64,000 nucleotides of DNA from Thomasclavelia sp. (GCA_028749475.1 JAQVWN010000006.1:1-64000); one strand, 5' to 3'. Shown: positions 17,216-26,086, numbered from the stretch's first letter. Made by a program: numbers and translations. Notes: generated from the letters alone by a model not told the origin.

Positions 17216-18031
17216 ATGAAATATAAAGCAATCGCCCTTGATTTAGATGGCACATTGAAGACTTCAGATAAGAAGATTTCATCAAAAACTAAATCCAAAT
17301 TAATAGAACTTAGTAAAAGAGGTATTAAGATTATTTTAGCTTCTGGAAGACCAACAGCTGGAATAATTAAAGAAGCCAATGAACTAGAACTAGATAAGAC
17401 TAGTGGTTATATTTTATCTTTTAATGGAGCTAGGATTACAGAATATCCTAGTTATAATATTATGTATGATAAAACTTATGGTAAAGATTATATTACTAAA
17501 ATATATAATCGAGCTAAAGAATATAACCTAGGTGTTCTAACATATGAAAAAGATGATATTATCACTAGCGATGATGATCAGTGGATTCAAGAAGAATCAG
17601 ATATTAATCATATGCATTTAAAAAGAGTTGATAACTTTTTAGAATATGTTAATCATGACGTTAATAAATTACTTCTTACTGGTAAACCTGAATATGTGGC
17701 TAGTATCGTTGATGAGTTTAAAAAACCTTATGAAGGTAAACTATCTATTTATCGTTCAGCCCCATTCTTTATTGAAGTAATGGCTAATAACATTGATAAA
17801 GGACAAAGTCTAGATGCTTTAATGAAAGAGTTAGAGTTAACTAGTGAAAATCTTATAGCTTTTGGGGATGGCTATAATGATTTACCAATGATTGAATATG
17901 CTGGACTAGGCGTAGCTATGAAAAATGGTTGTGAAGAAGTACTAAATGGTGCTAATGAAGTTACTTTAAGTAATGATGAAGATGGTATCTATGTCACTCT
18001 CTCAAGACTAGAAAAAGAAGGTTTATTATAA
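17216..18031 (+). CDS. Cof-type HAD-superfamily phosphatase
   Basis: 271 residues. HAD motif I is DLDGTLKTSD near the N terminus, motif II is ILASGRPT, and motifs III/IV are ...KGQSLDALMKE and FGDGYNDLPMIEYAG, the Cof/YidA pattern with the C2B cap. These enzymes dephosphorylate sugar phosphates, pyridoxal phosphate or flavin mononucleotide; the substrate here cannot be assigned. The start has ACGAGGT upstream. The stop overlaps the ATG of the DUF4250 gene (TAATG). Confidence 0.92.
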   Translation: MKYKAIALDLDGTLKTSDKKISSKTKSKLIELSKRGIKIILASGRPTAGIIKEANELELDKTSGYILSFNGARITEYPSYNIMYDKTYGKDYITKIYNRAKEYNLGVLTYEKDDIITSDDDQWIQEESDINHMHLKRVDNFLEYVNHDVNKLLLTGKPEYVASIVDEFKKPYEGKLSIYRSAPFFIEVMANNIDKGQSLDALMKELELTSENLIAFGDGYNDLPMIEYAGLGVAMKNGCEEVLNGANEVTLSNDEDGIYVTLSRLEKEGLL

Positions 18032-18210
18032 TGGAAACTAAGGATATTAATATTTTAATTTCAATGATTAATATGAAATTAAGAGATGATGATATGTCAC
18101 TATCATCTTTAGCTACGATGTTAGAGATGGATGAAGATTCTTTACAAAAGGATCTTGATAAGGCTGGTTACTTTTACGATAGTAAAACTAATCAATTGAA
18201 ACAAAAATAA
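18031..18210 (+). CDS. DUF4250 domain protein (59 aa)
   Basis: Starts METKDINILISMINMKLRD and ends with AGYFYDSKTNQLKQK. The pattern L-x-S-x-x-N-x-K-L-R-D ... SLSSLATML ... GYxYDxxxNQ matches DUF4250 as I recall it, a short helical family of unknown function common in Firmicutes. It starts on the last base of the HAD phosphatase stop codon (TAATG coupling) and ends in a terminator. Confidence 0.75.
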   Translation: METKDINILISMINMKLRDDDMSLSSLATMLEMDEDSLQKDLDKAGYFYDSKTNQLKQK

Positions 18211-18229
18211 GGGTATACCCTTATTTTTT
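18203..18229 (+). terminator. Terminator after the DUF4250 gene
   Basis: Stem AAATAAGGG / CCCTTATTT with a TATA loop and T run. Confidence 0.85.
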
Positions 18230-18271
18230 GTTTAGTGATATAATTATTGAAATTAAGGAGAGGTATATAAG

Positions 18272-19474
18272 ATGAAAACATTAGATGATTTTAAAGCCGC
18301 AAAGAAAAGAGTAGATGAAGTAATATTAGATACTCGCTTAATTCATTCTGAACCATTCAGTGAAGAATGTGGAAATGATGTCTATATAAAACCTGAAAAT
18401 CTTCAAAGAACAGGCGCATTTAAAATACGTGGTGCGTATAATAAAATAGTTAAATTAGATGATGAAGCAAAGAAAAAAGGATTAATTGCATCTAGTGCTG
18501 GTAACCATGCCCAAGGTGTAGCATATGCAGCTAAAAAACTAGGAGTAAAGGCAACTATCGTTATGCCTGAACATACACCATTAATCAAAGTTGAAGCTAC
18601 TAAAGCTCATGGAGCTAATGTTGTTTTATCAGGAGAAGTTTATGATGAAGCCTACGCTAAAGCTGTAGAACTTCAAAAGAGTGAAGGATATACTTTTGTT
18701 CATCCTTTCGATGATGAAGATGTAATTGAAGGACAAGGAACAATTGCTCTAGAAATTCTTGATGAATTACCTGACGCTGATGCTATTTTAGTACCAATTG
18801 GTGGAGGTGGACTAATCGCTGGTATTGCCGCAGCTGCCAAACAAATTAATCCTAGTATTAAAATTATTGGAGTTGAACCAGAAGGTGCTGCTTCAGCGAT
18901 GGCGGCTATTAAAGAAGACCAATTAGTTCTATTAAATGAAGTAAACACTATTGCTGATGGAACAGCTGTTAAACAAATCGGAGCTAAAACTTTTGAATAC
19001 ATTAAAAAATATGTTGATGATATTGTTTTAGTAAGTGATTATGAACTGATGGAAGCATTCTTACTATTAGTTGAAAAACATAAACTAGTCGCTGAAGGAT
19101 CTGGAATCCTTTCACTTGCTGGTTTAAAGAAACTAGATATGAAAGGGAAAAAAGTTGTATCTCTTATCTCTGGTGGAAACATTGATGTGTTAACTATTTC
19201 ATCAATGATTAATAAAGGACTTATTTCTAGAGGAAGAATCTTCTCATTCTCAATTCAACTTCCAGATATTCCAGGACAATTAGAATTAGTATCACATGTC
19301 TTAAGTGAACTAAACGCTAACGTTATTGGAGTAGATCATAACCAATTTAAAAACTTCGCTCGTTTCAGTGAAGTAGAACTTCGAGTAACTTGTGAAACAA
19401 ACGGTGAAAATCATATTAAGAGTATTATTAAGAAATTTACCGACATGGGTTATAAGATTGAACGTATAAATTAA
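18272..19474 (+). CDS. ilvA: Threonine dehydratase (threonine ammonia-lyase) with ACT domain
   Basis: PLP enzyme converting threonine to 2-oxobutanoate and ammonia. 400 residues. The PLP lysine is K51 in RTGAFKIRGAYNK, ASSAGNHAQGVAYAA is the substrate loop, and PIGGGGLIAGIAAA is the phosphate-binding glycine loop. A C-terminal ACT-like domain (about 325-400, FSFSIQLPDIPGQLELVSHVL...) makes it the single-ACT type, close to catabolic tdcB-like or clostridial ilvA enzymes. No other ilv or tdc gene is nearby, so anabolic or catabolic use is open. Confidence 0.93.
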   Translation: MKTLDDFKAAKKRVDEVILDTRLIHSEPFSEECGNDVYIKPENLQRTGAFKIRGAYNKIVKLDDEAKKKGLIASSAGNHAQGVAYAAKKLGVKATIVMPEHTPLIKVEATKAHGANVVLSGEVYDEAYAKAVELQKSEGYTFVHPFDDEDVIEGQGTIALEILDELPDADAILVPIGGGGLIAGIAAAAKQINPSIKIIGVEPEGAASAMAAIKEDQLVLLNEVNTIADGTAVKQIGAKTFEYIKKYVDDIVLVSDYELMEAFLLLVEKHKLVAEGSGILSLAGLKKLDMKGKKVVSLISGGNIDVLTISSMINKGLISRGRIFSFSIQLPDIPGQLELVSHVLSELNANVIGVDHNQFKNFARFSEVELRVTCETNGENHIKSIIKKFTDMGYKIERIN

Positions 19475-19479
19475 ATAGT

Positions 19480-19508
19480 AAAAGGTAATCTTACGATTAC
19501 CTTTTTTT
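19480..19508 (+). terminator. ilvA terminator
   Basis: Stem AAAGGTAATC / GATTACCTTT, TTAC loop and T run. Confidence 0.85.
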
Positions 19509-19520
19509 ATGGAGGAAAAA

Positions 19521-21446
19521 ATGAAAAGAATTACAAAAATATTTACAAGCCTAGTCATGATATTTACATGTCTAGGTTTTTATATTCAACAAGTTGGTGC
19601 TGTTACCCAAAACACTATCTCTCCCGATACTGTTTTAGCAAAGAATAAGATGGTTATTTATAAAGGAGATGAAGGAGATGATATTGCTAAAGCAATCAAC
19701 TTACAAAAAGTAAAAGTAACGACTAATGCTAAAGTAACTGAGGCTTTAACTAAAGATAAAGTAAAAGCTGGTTCTGGCTTTTTAAAAAGTTATTCGATTG
19801 AAAAACTAAGAGAAGGAATAGATTTTTCTTTTATTAATGCGACAAGTTATTCTTTAGTTGAATTTAACTCAACTACAGAAGCAACAGTAAACTATCCTTT
19901 GGTAGGAACATATAATGGTAAAAAAATAGGATGTAATATTAAAGTTGATAATATTGTTAATAAAGTAACTACTCCTAAAACAGGAATTAACTATGATTAT
20001 TCAGCTTTTATTTTTACTAATAATTTATATAATGGATTCATTAATACTAATACTTCCAAAGTTGATTTAGAATATAATTTTTATTATGTTGATAATAATG
20101 AATCAATTAAAACAGATGGTTATTTTTTAAATATCAATTCCATTAATGGAATTGATGAAACGGTAGTAGAAGGAACTGGAGAATGGGTTAGATGTGATAA
20201 CGCCAGTGAAATTTATCTAACAAAAGATACTAATTTAACTTCAACTAAAGTAGGAGATGGATATGAAGTTAAAGGAGTATCTAATGTTTTTAATGATTAT
20301 TTAGGTGGTAAAACATTTAATAAGAATTCAGTTACATTTAAGATAGAAAAACCAACTTTTAAAATATCTATTGGTAATGATATTACTAGTAAAAATGGTA
20401 ATCAAATGAATGCAATATGGGCCACAGTAGTTTCTGGGGTTCTTACTTTTAATAAACCAGAAGATCCAATTAAAAGCGTAGATACTACTGAAGTTTATCA
20501 GGGAGATAAGTTTAATTACACAATTGATCAAACAATTAATAAACTAGGAGTTAATGCTTCAACTTCTCATTATTCATCTTTTATTTTTAAAGATACATTA
20601 CCTGATAAAGTATTATTCAATTCCTTGAAAGTAATTGATAAATCAAGTAATACTGATTTAACTTCTAAAGGTACATTAGAGTTAAACAATAATGAACTTA
20701 TCTTTAGTTTTAATAAAGAATATTTAGAAGAAATGGAATTAAATGGTCAAACATTATCTTTTATTATTAATGTCACAGCCAAAGATAATTTAACTAATGG
20801 TCATCAGTTTAATAACCAAGCCTTAATTAATATCAATGATGTTGAATTAAAAAGTAATAACGCTAGTGTAGATGAAAAAGAAGTAAAACTAAATATTGTT
20901 AAAACATCTGATAAGAAAACATATCAACAAGGAGAAACAGCTTATTATACTCTAAAGATATCACAAGATGATTATAAGGATGCTGTGGCTAAAGATGTTA
21001 AGATTACTGATTCAATTGAAAGTGACAAACTATCGTTAGTAAAAGATTCAATTGTAATTAAAGATCAAAATGGTAAAGATTTAAGTGAAGCCGATGTTGA
21101 AGTAAATAATAATAGTTTTAGTATTGATACTCATCATTCATTAAAATATAAAGAATATTTTAATGTTTATTATGAAGCTTTAATTAATGATGAAATTACT
21201 GAAGAAAGTGATGTATTGAATATTGCAGGTGTATCTATCAGTAATGGTGAAAACTCATCAACAAAGAATAGTATTAATATAGTTTTAACACCAGCAATCA
21301 CTAAAGAAGAAAAAGAAGAACCTCAAGAAGAAATGGTGCTTACAGGAGATAATACTAGTATCCCAATTTACTTATTATATGGAGGATTAAGTATGATTGG
21401 TATTTTACTAGTGGGAGTTAAGATTTATCGAAAAAGAAATAATTAA
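19521..21446 (+). CDS. Surface protein with isopeptide/DUF11-type domains and C-terminal anchor
   Basis: 641 residues from the ATG at 19521 (GGAGG 7 bases upstream). Signal peptide MKRITKIFTSLVMIFTCLGF. The N-terminal region (about 40-310) is unassigned. Two domains follow that resemble fimbrial isopeptide/DUF11 modules: about 315-455 (VDTTEVYQGDKFNYTIDQT ... IFKDTLPDKVLFNS) and 457-590 (NIVKTSDKKTYQQGETAYYT ... KITDSIESDKL). The C terminus has VLTGDNTSIP, a membrane segment and the charged tail KIYRKRNN, a sorting-signal-like end without canonical LPXTG. It is probably a wall or adhesin protein. Confidence 0.8.
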   Translation: MKRITKIFTSLVMIFTCLGFYIQQVGAVTQNTISPDTVLAKNKMVIYKGDEGDDIAKAINLQKVKVTTNAKVTEALTKDKVKAGSGFLKSYSIEKLREGIDFSFINATSYSLVEFNSTTEATVNYPLVGTYNGKKIGCNIKVDNIVNKVTTPKTGINYDYSAFIFTNNLYNGFINTNTSKVDLEYNFYYVDNNESIKTDGYFLNINSINGIDETVVEGTGEWVRCDNASEIYLTKDTNLTSTKVGDGYEVKGVSNVFNDYLGGKTFNKNSVTFKIEKPTFKISIGNDITSKNGNQMNAIWATVVSGVLTFNKPEDPIKSVDTTEVYQGDKFNYTIDQTINKLGVNASTSHYSSFIFKDTLPDKVLFNSLKVIDKSSNTDLTSKGTLELNNNELIFSFNKEYLEEMELNGQTLSFIINVTAKDNLTNGHQFNNQALININDVELKSNNASVDEKEVKLNIVKTSDKKTYQQGETAYYTLKISQDDYKDAVAKDVKITDSIESDKLSLVKDSIVIKDQNGKDLSEADVEVNNNSFSIDTHHSLKYKEYFNVYYEALINDEITEESDVLNIAGVSISNGENSSTKNSINIVLTPAITKEEKEEPQEEMVLTGDNTSIPIYLLYGGLSMIGILLVGVKIYRKRNN

Positions 21447-21449
21447 TTG

Positions 21450-21478
21450 ATAGGGGAATTTTATTCCCCTATTTTTTA
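21450..21478 (+). terminator. Terminator after the surface protein gene
   Basis: Stem ATAGGGGAA / TTCCCCTAT with a T run. Confidence 0.85.
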
Positions 21479-21522
21479 GTAGGAATCATTAAGGTATAAT
21501 GTATTTAGACAGGAGTGATTCC

Positions 21523-21919
21523 ATGAAAATAATAGTGTGTTTTTGATAAAGGTGGAATGATCTTTAATCAACGAAGAGTTTCTAGAGATAAGAAAATAAT
21601 TGAAGATATAATAGATTCTTATGAAGAAGATAATATTGTGGCTGATAGTAGATCGAAAATATTATTTGAAGATTATGATATTGAATATCAAAATCTTCCT
21701 ACTGAAACTAATAAATATCAATTCATTGAATTCGATGATTTAAGTTCAATTAAAAATAAAATAGAAGAATTAATTATATATCGATTTAATCGAGTCTATC
21801 CTAAAGATATGAGTTTAAGTATCGATGTAAATAAAAACTATGAATTAGAAGATGAAGAAGAGTTCGTTGGTAATTCTCATGATAAGATCACAAAAGATAC
21901 TTATAGGAGGGTTGATTAA
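21523..21919 (+). pseudogene. Conserved small protein gene, apparently frameshifted near its start
   Basis: ATG at 21523 with AGGAGTGAT upstream encodes MKIIVCF and then stops. Removing one T from the T5 run (21540-21544) gives MKIIVCFDKGGMIFNQRRVSRDKK, which fits a Firmicutes family that typically begins MKxIVCxDDxxGMxFNxRR (from memory; often poorly annotated). The open part runs from 21557 to 21919 (120 codons). Either the gene is broken, the assembly has a homopolymer error, or translation begins at the ATG at 21557. The stop overlaps the next ATG by one base, so it was coupled to the nuclease gene. Confidence 0.6.
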
Positions 21920-22914
21920 TGAAAAGAACATTTAGTATTCTAATATCTTTCCTTCTTTGTATCAGTTTAGTTGGATGTACATCCACTACTAAAGATTCAA
22001 CTTCTAAAAAAGAAGATTCATCTAACAATCAAACAACTAAGATTATTCAAAATGAAAATGCTGATAATAGTACTCCAAGTAGTAGTTCAACCACGACTTT
22101 TGATGTTTCATCAGTCCCTGCGTTTTCAGGAAAAGCATATGTTGCCATAAACAACAATAATCCCTATTTTACTAAGTCGGATTATACAACCACTTCTTTT
22201 GAAAAATATTCAAGTCTTGATTCCTTAGGTCGTTGCTCATTTGCCTATGCTTGTGTAGGTAAAGATATAATGCCAACAACTAAAAGAGGTTCGATTGGTT
22301 CAGTAAAACCAACAGGCTGGCAAACTATAAAATATGATAGCGTAGATGGAAAATATTTATATAATCGCTGTCACTTATTAGCTTATGAACTTACTGGTGA
22401 AAATGCTAATAATCAAAATCTAATTACTGGAACTAGATATTTAAATATAAACGGCATGTTGCCATTTGAAAATATGATTGCTGACCATATTAAAGAAGTA
22501 AATGATCATGTTATGTATCGAGTAACCCCAATATTTGAAGGTAATAATTTAGTGGCTAGTGGGGTCTTAATGGAAGGATATTCCGTGGAAGATAATGGCG
22601 CTGCAATTAAATTTTGTGTTTATGTTTATAATGTTCAACCAGGTATTACTATCGATTATAGTAATGGTAATAGTTCTAGTGATTCTACTTCAACTAACTA
22701 TACGCCGGTTACTCCAACACCTGAAGTTAGCCCAACTCCTGCAACCGATAATACAACAGCCACTTATGTTTTAAACACTAATACTAAAGTATTTCATAAG
22801 GATAGTTGCTGGTGTATTAAAAGAATGGCTGATAAAAACAAACAAATAATTACTACTAGTCCATCTTCATTAGAAGCTCAGGGGTATTCTCGTTGTAAAG
22901 TATGTAATCCATAA
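21919..22914 (+). CDS. Lipoprotein DNA/RNA non-specific endonuclease (EndA-like) with C-terminal Cys domain
   Basis: 331 residues. Signal peptide with lipobox LVGC (Cys about 19), so surface-anchored. The nuclease domain (about 70-245) shows YNRCHLLAYELTGE, which holds the catalytic His in the position of the DRGH motif, followed by NQNLITGTRYLNINGM, the metal-binding Asn region of EndA/streptococcal DNases. A Thr/Pro-rich linker (about 248-280) leads to a small C-terminal module, VFHKDSCWCIKRM ... GYSRCKVCNP, with paired Cys-x-Cys and Cys-x-x-Cys, probably metal or DNA binding. Roles may include DNA uptake, nutrient scavenging or degradation of extracellular DNA. Confidence 0.85.
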   Translation: MKRTFSILISFLLCISLVGCTSTTKDSTSKKEDSSNNQTTKIIQNENADNSTPSSSSTTTFDVSSVPAFSGKAYVAINNNNPYFTKSDYTTTSFEKYSSLDSLGRCSFAYACVGKDIMPTTKRGSIGSVKPTGWQTIKYDSVDGKYLYNRCHLLAYELTGENANNQNLITGTRYLNINGMLPFENMIADHIKEVNDHVMYRVTPIFEGNNLVASGVLMEGYSVEDNGAAIKFCVYVYNVQPGITIDYSNGNSSSDSTSTNYTPVTPTPEVSPTPATDNTTATYVLNTNTKVFHKDSCWCIKRMADKNKQIITTSPSSLEAQGYSRCKVCNP

Positions 22915-22940
22915 TTATTGAATAAAAATAAATTTCTTTA

Positions 22941-22971
22941 TTGACTTAAAGTAAACTTTAAGTTGTAGAAT
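22941..22971 (+). promoter_or_regulatory. MerR-family-type promoter of the aldo/keto reductase gene
   Basis: TTGACT (-35) and TAGAAT (-10) are separated by an over-long 19-bp spacer that contains a perfect 9-2-9 dyad, ACTTAAAGT-AA-ACTTTAAGT (22944-22963). An over-long spacer with a centred dyad is the signature of promoters activated by MerR-family regulators. No merR gene is in the window. Confidence 0.75.
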
Positions 22972-23000
22972 AATGTTAAACATAGGAGGAATAATAAACA

Positions 23001-24140
23001 ATGTTACAAATGACAAAAAAGAAACTAGGTTTTGGTCTAATGAGACTACCATCTACTGATCCTGATGATGCTGGAAAAATAGATGAAAAACAAACAAGCG
23101 AAATGATAGATAAGTTTATGGAAAGAGGATTTACTTACTTTGATACTGCTTGGATGTACAACAATTTTAGAAGTGAAAATGCAGTTAAAACTTGTTTAGT
23201 AGAAAGACATCCTCGTGATACATTTACTCTTACTACTAAATTACATGCCGGATTTATTGAAGGACCAGAAGATCCTGATAAAATATTTAATGAACAATTA
23301 GCTAAAACAGGAGCAGAGTATTTTGATATGTATTTCTTACATGACATTAACGCTCATTCTTTAGAAACATATAATAAATATGATTGCTTTAATTGGTTAA
23401 AAGATAAAAAAGAAAAAGGTTTAGTTAAACATATTGGATTTAGTTTTCATGATGGTCCAGAACTTCTTGATGAAGTACTTACTGCTCATCCTGAATTTGA
23501 ACTTGTTCAACTTCAAATCAATTATTTAGATTGGGACTCTGCTGGAGTTCAATCTAGAAAATGTTATGAAGTAGCTAAAAAACATAATAAACAAATTTCT
23601 GTAATGGAACCAGTTAAAGGAGGAACTTTAGCTAAAGTTCCTGCTGAAGTAGAAAAGATGTTTAAAGAATATAATCCAGATGCTTCAATTGCTTCATGGG
23701 CAATTAGATTTGTTGCTGGACTTGAAAATGTTCAAGTAGTACTTAGTGGTATGTCAAACATGGAACAAGTATTAGATAATACTAGTTACATGCAAGATTT
23801 CAAACCATTAAATGATGAAGAACAAGAATTAATTAAAAAGGCTGTAAAGATTATTAATTCTTCAATCGCAATTCCATGTACTGGATGTTCATATTGTGTT
23901 GAAGGTTGTCCAATGCATATCGCTATTCCTAAATATTTCTCTTTATATAATACAGATAAAAATGAAACTAGTGGAAATGCTTGGCGTCCTCAACAAGAGT
24001 ACTATAACAATCTTACTAAAACTAATGGTAAAGCTAGTGATTGTATTAAATGTGGTCAATGTGAAGGAGTATGTCCTCAACACTTACACATTATCGATTA
24101 TTTAGAAGAAGTAGCAAAATATTTTGAAACAGAAGACTAG
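23001..24140 (+). CDS. Aldo/keto reductase with C-terminal 4Fe-4S ferredoxin domain
   Basis: 379 residues. The aldo/keto reductase barrel (about 1-285) has the catalytic Tyr in [20 protein letters not shown] in LTTKLHAG, and the HDINAHS region. The C-terminal part has two iron-sulfur motifs: [15 protein letters not shown] (about 295) and [15 protein letters not shown] (about 355). Such fusions are common in anaerobes; NAD(P)H or ferredoxin is the likely electron partner, and the substrate is unknown. The AGGAGG site is 11 bases upstream of the ATG. A MerR-type promoter suggests induction by aldehydes, quinones or a similar stress. Confidence 0.88.
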   Translation: MLQMTKKKLGFGLMRLPSTDPDDAGKIDEKQTSEMIDKFMERGFTYFDTAWMYNNFRSENAVKTCLVERHPRDTFTLTTKLHAGFIEGPEDPDKIFNEQLAKTGAEYFDMYFLHDINAHSLETYNKYDCFNWLKDKKEKGLVKHIGFSFHDGPELLDEVLTAHPEFELVQLQINYLDWDSAGVQSRKCYEVAKKHNKQISVMEPVKGGTLAKVPAEVEKMFKEYNPDASIASWAIRFVAGLENVQVVLSGMSNMEQVLDNTSYMQDFKPLNDEEQELIKKAVKIINSSIAIPCTGCSYCVEGCPMHIAIPKYFSLYNTDKNETSGNAWRPQQEYYNNLTKTNGKASDCIKCGQCEGVCPQHLHIIDYLEEVAKYFETED

Positions 24141-24170
24141 TAAAAGGGAATTTTATTCCCTTTTATTTTG
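24141..24170 (+). terminator. Terminator between the two aldo/keto reductase genes
   Basis: Stem TAAAAGGGA / TCCCTTTTA followed by a short T stretch; may be partial, as the next gene starts 10 bases later. Confidence 0.7.
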
Positions 24171-24179
24171 GAGGTAAAT

Positions 24180-25328
24180 ATGAAATATAATAGACTAGGT
24201 CGTACTAACATTAAGGTTAGTGAAATAGCGATAGGCTGTGAAGGTTTAAATGGTAAATCGCAAGAAGAATGTAATGAATTAATTAAAGAAGCTAGTAATC
24301 AAGGAATTAACTTTATAGATTTTTATGCTTCTAATCCTGATATGCGTTCACATTTTGGTGAAGCTATTAAAGGTAATAGAGATAAGTGGGTTATTGAAGG
24401 ACATATATGTTCAGTTTGGAAAAATGGTCAATATCTTCGTACTCGTAAAATAGATGAAGTAAAAGAAGGTTTTAAAGATCTTTTAGATAGAATGCAAACA
24501 GATTATATTGATGTTGGAATGATTCATTATGTCGATGCTCAAGATGACTATGATGAAGTATTTAATGGCAATGTAATTAAATATGCAAAAGAGTTAAAAG
24601 ATGAAGGTAAAATAAAGGCAATAGGGATATCTTCTCATAATCCAACTGTGGCATTGCAAGCTGCTAAAACAGGACTGATTGATGTTATTCTATTTTCTAT
24701 TAATCCTTGTTATGATATGCAACCACCAACTGAAGTAGTAGATGATTTATGGGATGATGAAAACTACAAAAAACCACTTACTAACATGGATCCAGTTAGA
24801 AAAGAGTTTTATGAATATGCCCAAGCTCATGATATCGCTCTTACTGTCATGAAAGCATTTGGGGGAGGAGATTTACTAGATGCTAAAATGTCTCCTTTTG
24901 GAATTGAACTTACAGCTAATCAATGTATTCATTATTGTCTTACTAGACCAGGTGTTGAAGCAGTTATGGCCGGATGCCATAGTGTTGAAGAAATTCAAGA
25001 TACATGTAAATATGAAACTGCATCAATGGAAGAAAAGGATTTTGCTTTAGCCCTTTCCCATGTTAAAAAACATACTTTTAAAGGAAACTGTGTTTATTGT
25101 GGACACTGCGCACCTTGTCCTAAAGGAATTGATGTCGCTAGTGTCAACAAGTTCTTAGATTTAGCTATTGCTGAAGGCAAAGTAGTTGAAACAGTTAGAG
25201 AACATTATAATGATTTAAAACATCACGCAAGTGAATGTGTTAAATGTGGTTCTTGTGAAAAGAATTGTCCTTTTGGAGTAAGCGTAATTAAAAAGATGGA
25301 AAAGGCCGTTGAAGTCTTTGGTAAATAA
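24180..25328 (+). CDS. Aldo/keto reductase with C-terminal 4Fe-4S ferredoxin domain (second copy)
   Basis: 382 residues from ATG at 24180, which has GGAGGT 6 bases upstream (an in-frame ATG at 24168 lies before that site). The N terminus MKYNRLGRTNIKVSEIAIG is the usual aldo/keto reductase start; INFIDFYASNPDMRSHFGEAI carries the active-site Asp region, although the usual catalytic Tyr position reads S/N here (FYASNPD). The C terminus has CVYCGHCAPCPKGIDV and CVKCGSCEKNCPFGVSV. It is divergent from the preceding gene, so a tandem functional pair rather than a recent duplicate. Confidence 0.85.
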   Translation: MKYNRLGRTNIKVSEIAIGCEGLNGKSQEECNELIKEASNQGINFIDFYASNPDMRSHFGEAIKGNRDKWVIEGHICSVWKNGQYLRTRKIDEVKEGFKDLLDRMQTDYIDVGMIHYVDAQDDYDEVFNGNVIKYAKELKDEGKIKAIGISSHNPTVALQAAKTGLIDVILFSINPCYDMQPPTEVVDDLWDDENYKKPLTNMDPVRKEFYEYAQAHDIALTVMKAFGGGDLLDAKMSPFGIELTANQCIHYCLTRPGVEAVMAGCHSVEEIQDTCKYETASMEEKDFALALSHVKKHTFKGNCVYCGHCAPCPKGIDVASVNKFLDLAIAEGKVVETVREHYNDLKHHASECVKCGSCEKNCPFGVSVIKKMEKAVEVFGK

Positions 25329-25336
25329 TTAGAATT

Positions 25337-25366
25337 AAACTCATATATATAATATGAGTTTTTTTG
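25337..25366 (+). terminator. Terminator after the second aldo/keto reductase gene
   Basis: Stem AAACTCATAT / ATATGAGTTT with a T run. Confidence 0.8.
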
Positions 25367-25375
25367 TACATTACT

Positions 25376-25415
25376 ATTTCATTATAAAATTGTCTAGACA
25401 ATTTTATAATGAAAT
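25376..25415. promoter_or_regulatory. 40-bp perfect palindrome, probable GntR operator of the corrinoid operon
   Basis: Each half is 20 bases; the centre is AATTGTCTAGACAATT. The core resembles operators of HutC-type GntR regulators (T-N-G-T-C/A-T-A-G-A-C-N-A). It overlaps the -35 TAGACA (25395-25400), which with a 17-bp spacer and TATACT (25418-25423) makes the promoter of the operon ending in a GntR/UTRA gene. Confidence 0.7.
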
Positions 25416-25423
25416 GCTATACT
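25395..25423 (+). promoter_or_regulatory. Promoter of the corrinoid methyltransferase operon
   Basis: TAGACA, 17 bp, TATACT, with the start codon 25 bases further. Its -35 lies in the right half of the palindrome, so a bound protein would block RNA polymerase. Confidence 0.6.
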
Positions 25424-25447
25424 TCAGGTGTATAAGGAGGAAGCATA

Positions 25448-26086
25448 ATGAGTAAGATGCAAGAAATTAGTGAACTAGTTCAAAAAGGGAGAAGTAAAGA
25501 AATTGTTGGGGTTGTTCAAAGTGCAATTGATAATGGAGAAAAACCTAATGAAATTATTAATGATGGTCTATTAGCTGGAATGGCAATTGTCGGACAGAAA
25601 TTCAAAAATGAAGAAATATTCGTGCCTGAAGTTTTAATTGCTGCAAGAGCAATGAACAAAGGAATAGAAGTATTAAAACCATACCTACAAGATAATGGAA
25701 ATGTTAGTAAAGGGAAAATAGTCTTAGGAACAGTAAAAGGTGACTTACATGATATTGGTAAGAATCTTGTTCGAATTATGATGGAGGGAAAAGGTATTGA
25801 GGTTATCGATTTAGGAACTGATGTATCTGCCGAGACTTTTATTGAAGAAGCTAAAAATAACAATGTGGACATTATATGTTGTAGTGCATTATTAACTACA
25901 ACCATGCCAGAAATGGAAAAAGTAGTTCAATTAGTTAAAAATAATCATTTAGATTTTAAGATAATGATTGGTGGAGCACCAGTTAATCAAGAATTTTGTG
26001 ATCAAATAGGAGCAGACTATTATACAGCTGATGCCGCAACAGCAGCTGATGTGGCTTCTCAAATAATTGGAGGTAAATCATGTTAA
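25448..26086 (+). CDS. Corrinoid (B12-binding) methyl carrier protein
   Basis: 212 residues, MtaC/MtbC/MttC-like. The N-terminal helical cap (about 1-85) contains GLLAGMAIVGQKF. The B12-binding Rossmann domain has D99-L-H101-D-I-G104 (GTVKGDLHDIGKNL), where His101 is the lower axial cobalt ligand, followed by CCSALLTTTMPEM and MIGGAPVN. It shuttles a methyl group between a substrate methyltransferase and an acceptor. Start with AAGGAGG upstream. The stop overlaps the next start by 7 bases; it is the first gene of a six-gene operon. Confidence 0.95.
   Translation: MSKMQEISELVQKGRSKEIVGVVQSAIDNGEKPNEIINDGLLAGMAIVGQKFKNEEIFVPEVLIAARAMNKGIEVLKPYLQDNGNVSKGKIVLGTVKGDLHDIGKNLVRIMMEGKGIEVIDLGTDVSAETFIEEAKNNNVDIICCSALLTTTMPEMEKVVQLVKNNHLDFKIMIGGAPVNQEFCDQIGADYYTADAATAADVASQIIGGKSC

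Noticed and set aside
25376-25415. Palindrome as an ordinary terminator of the aldo/keto reductase gene
   Set aside because: A proper terminator with T run already exists at 25337-25366; the palindrome lacks a T tract and overlaps the next promoter.
25516-25905. 129-codon minus-strand open frame
   Set aside because: Lies wholly inside the corrinoid protein gene, which has clear family motifs; antisense shadow.
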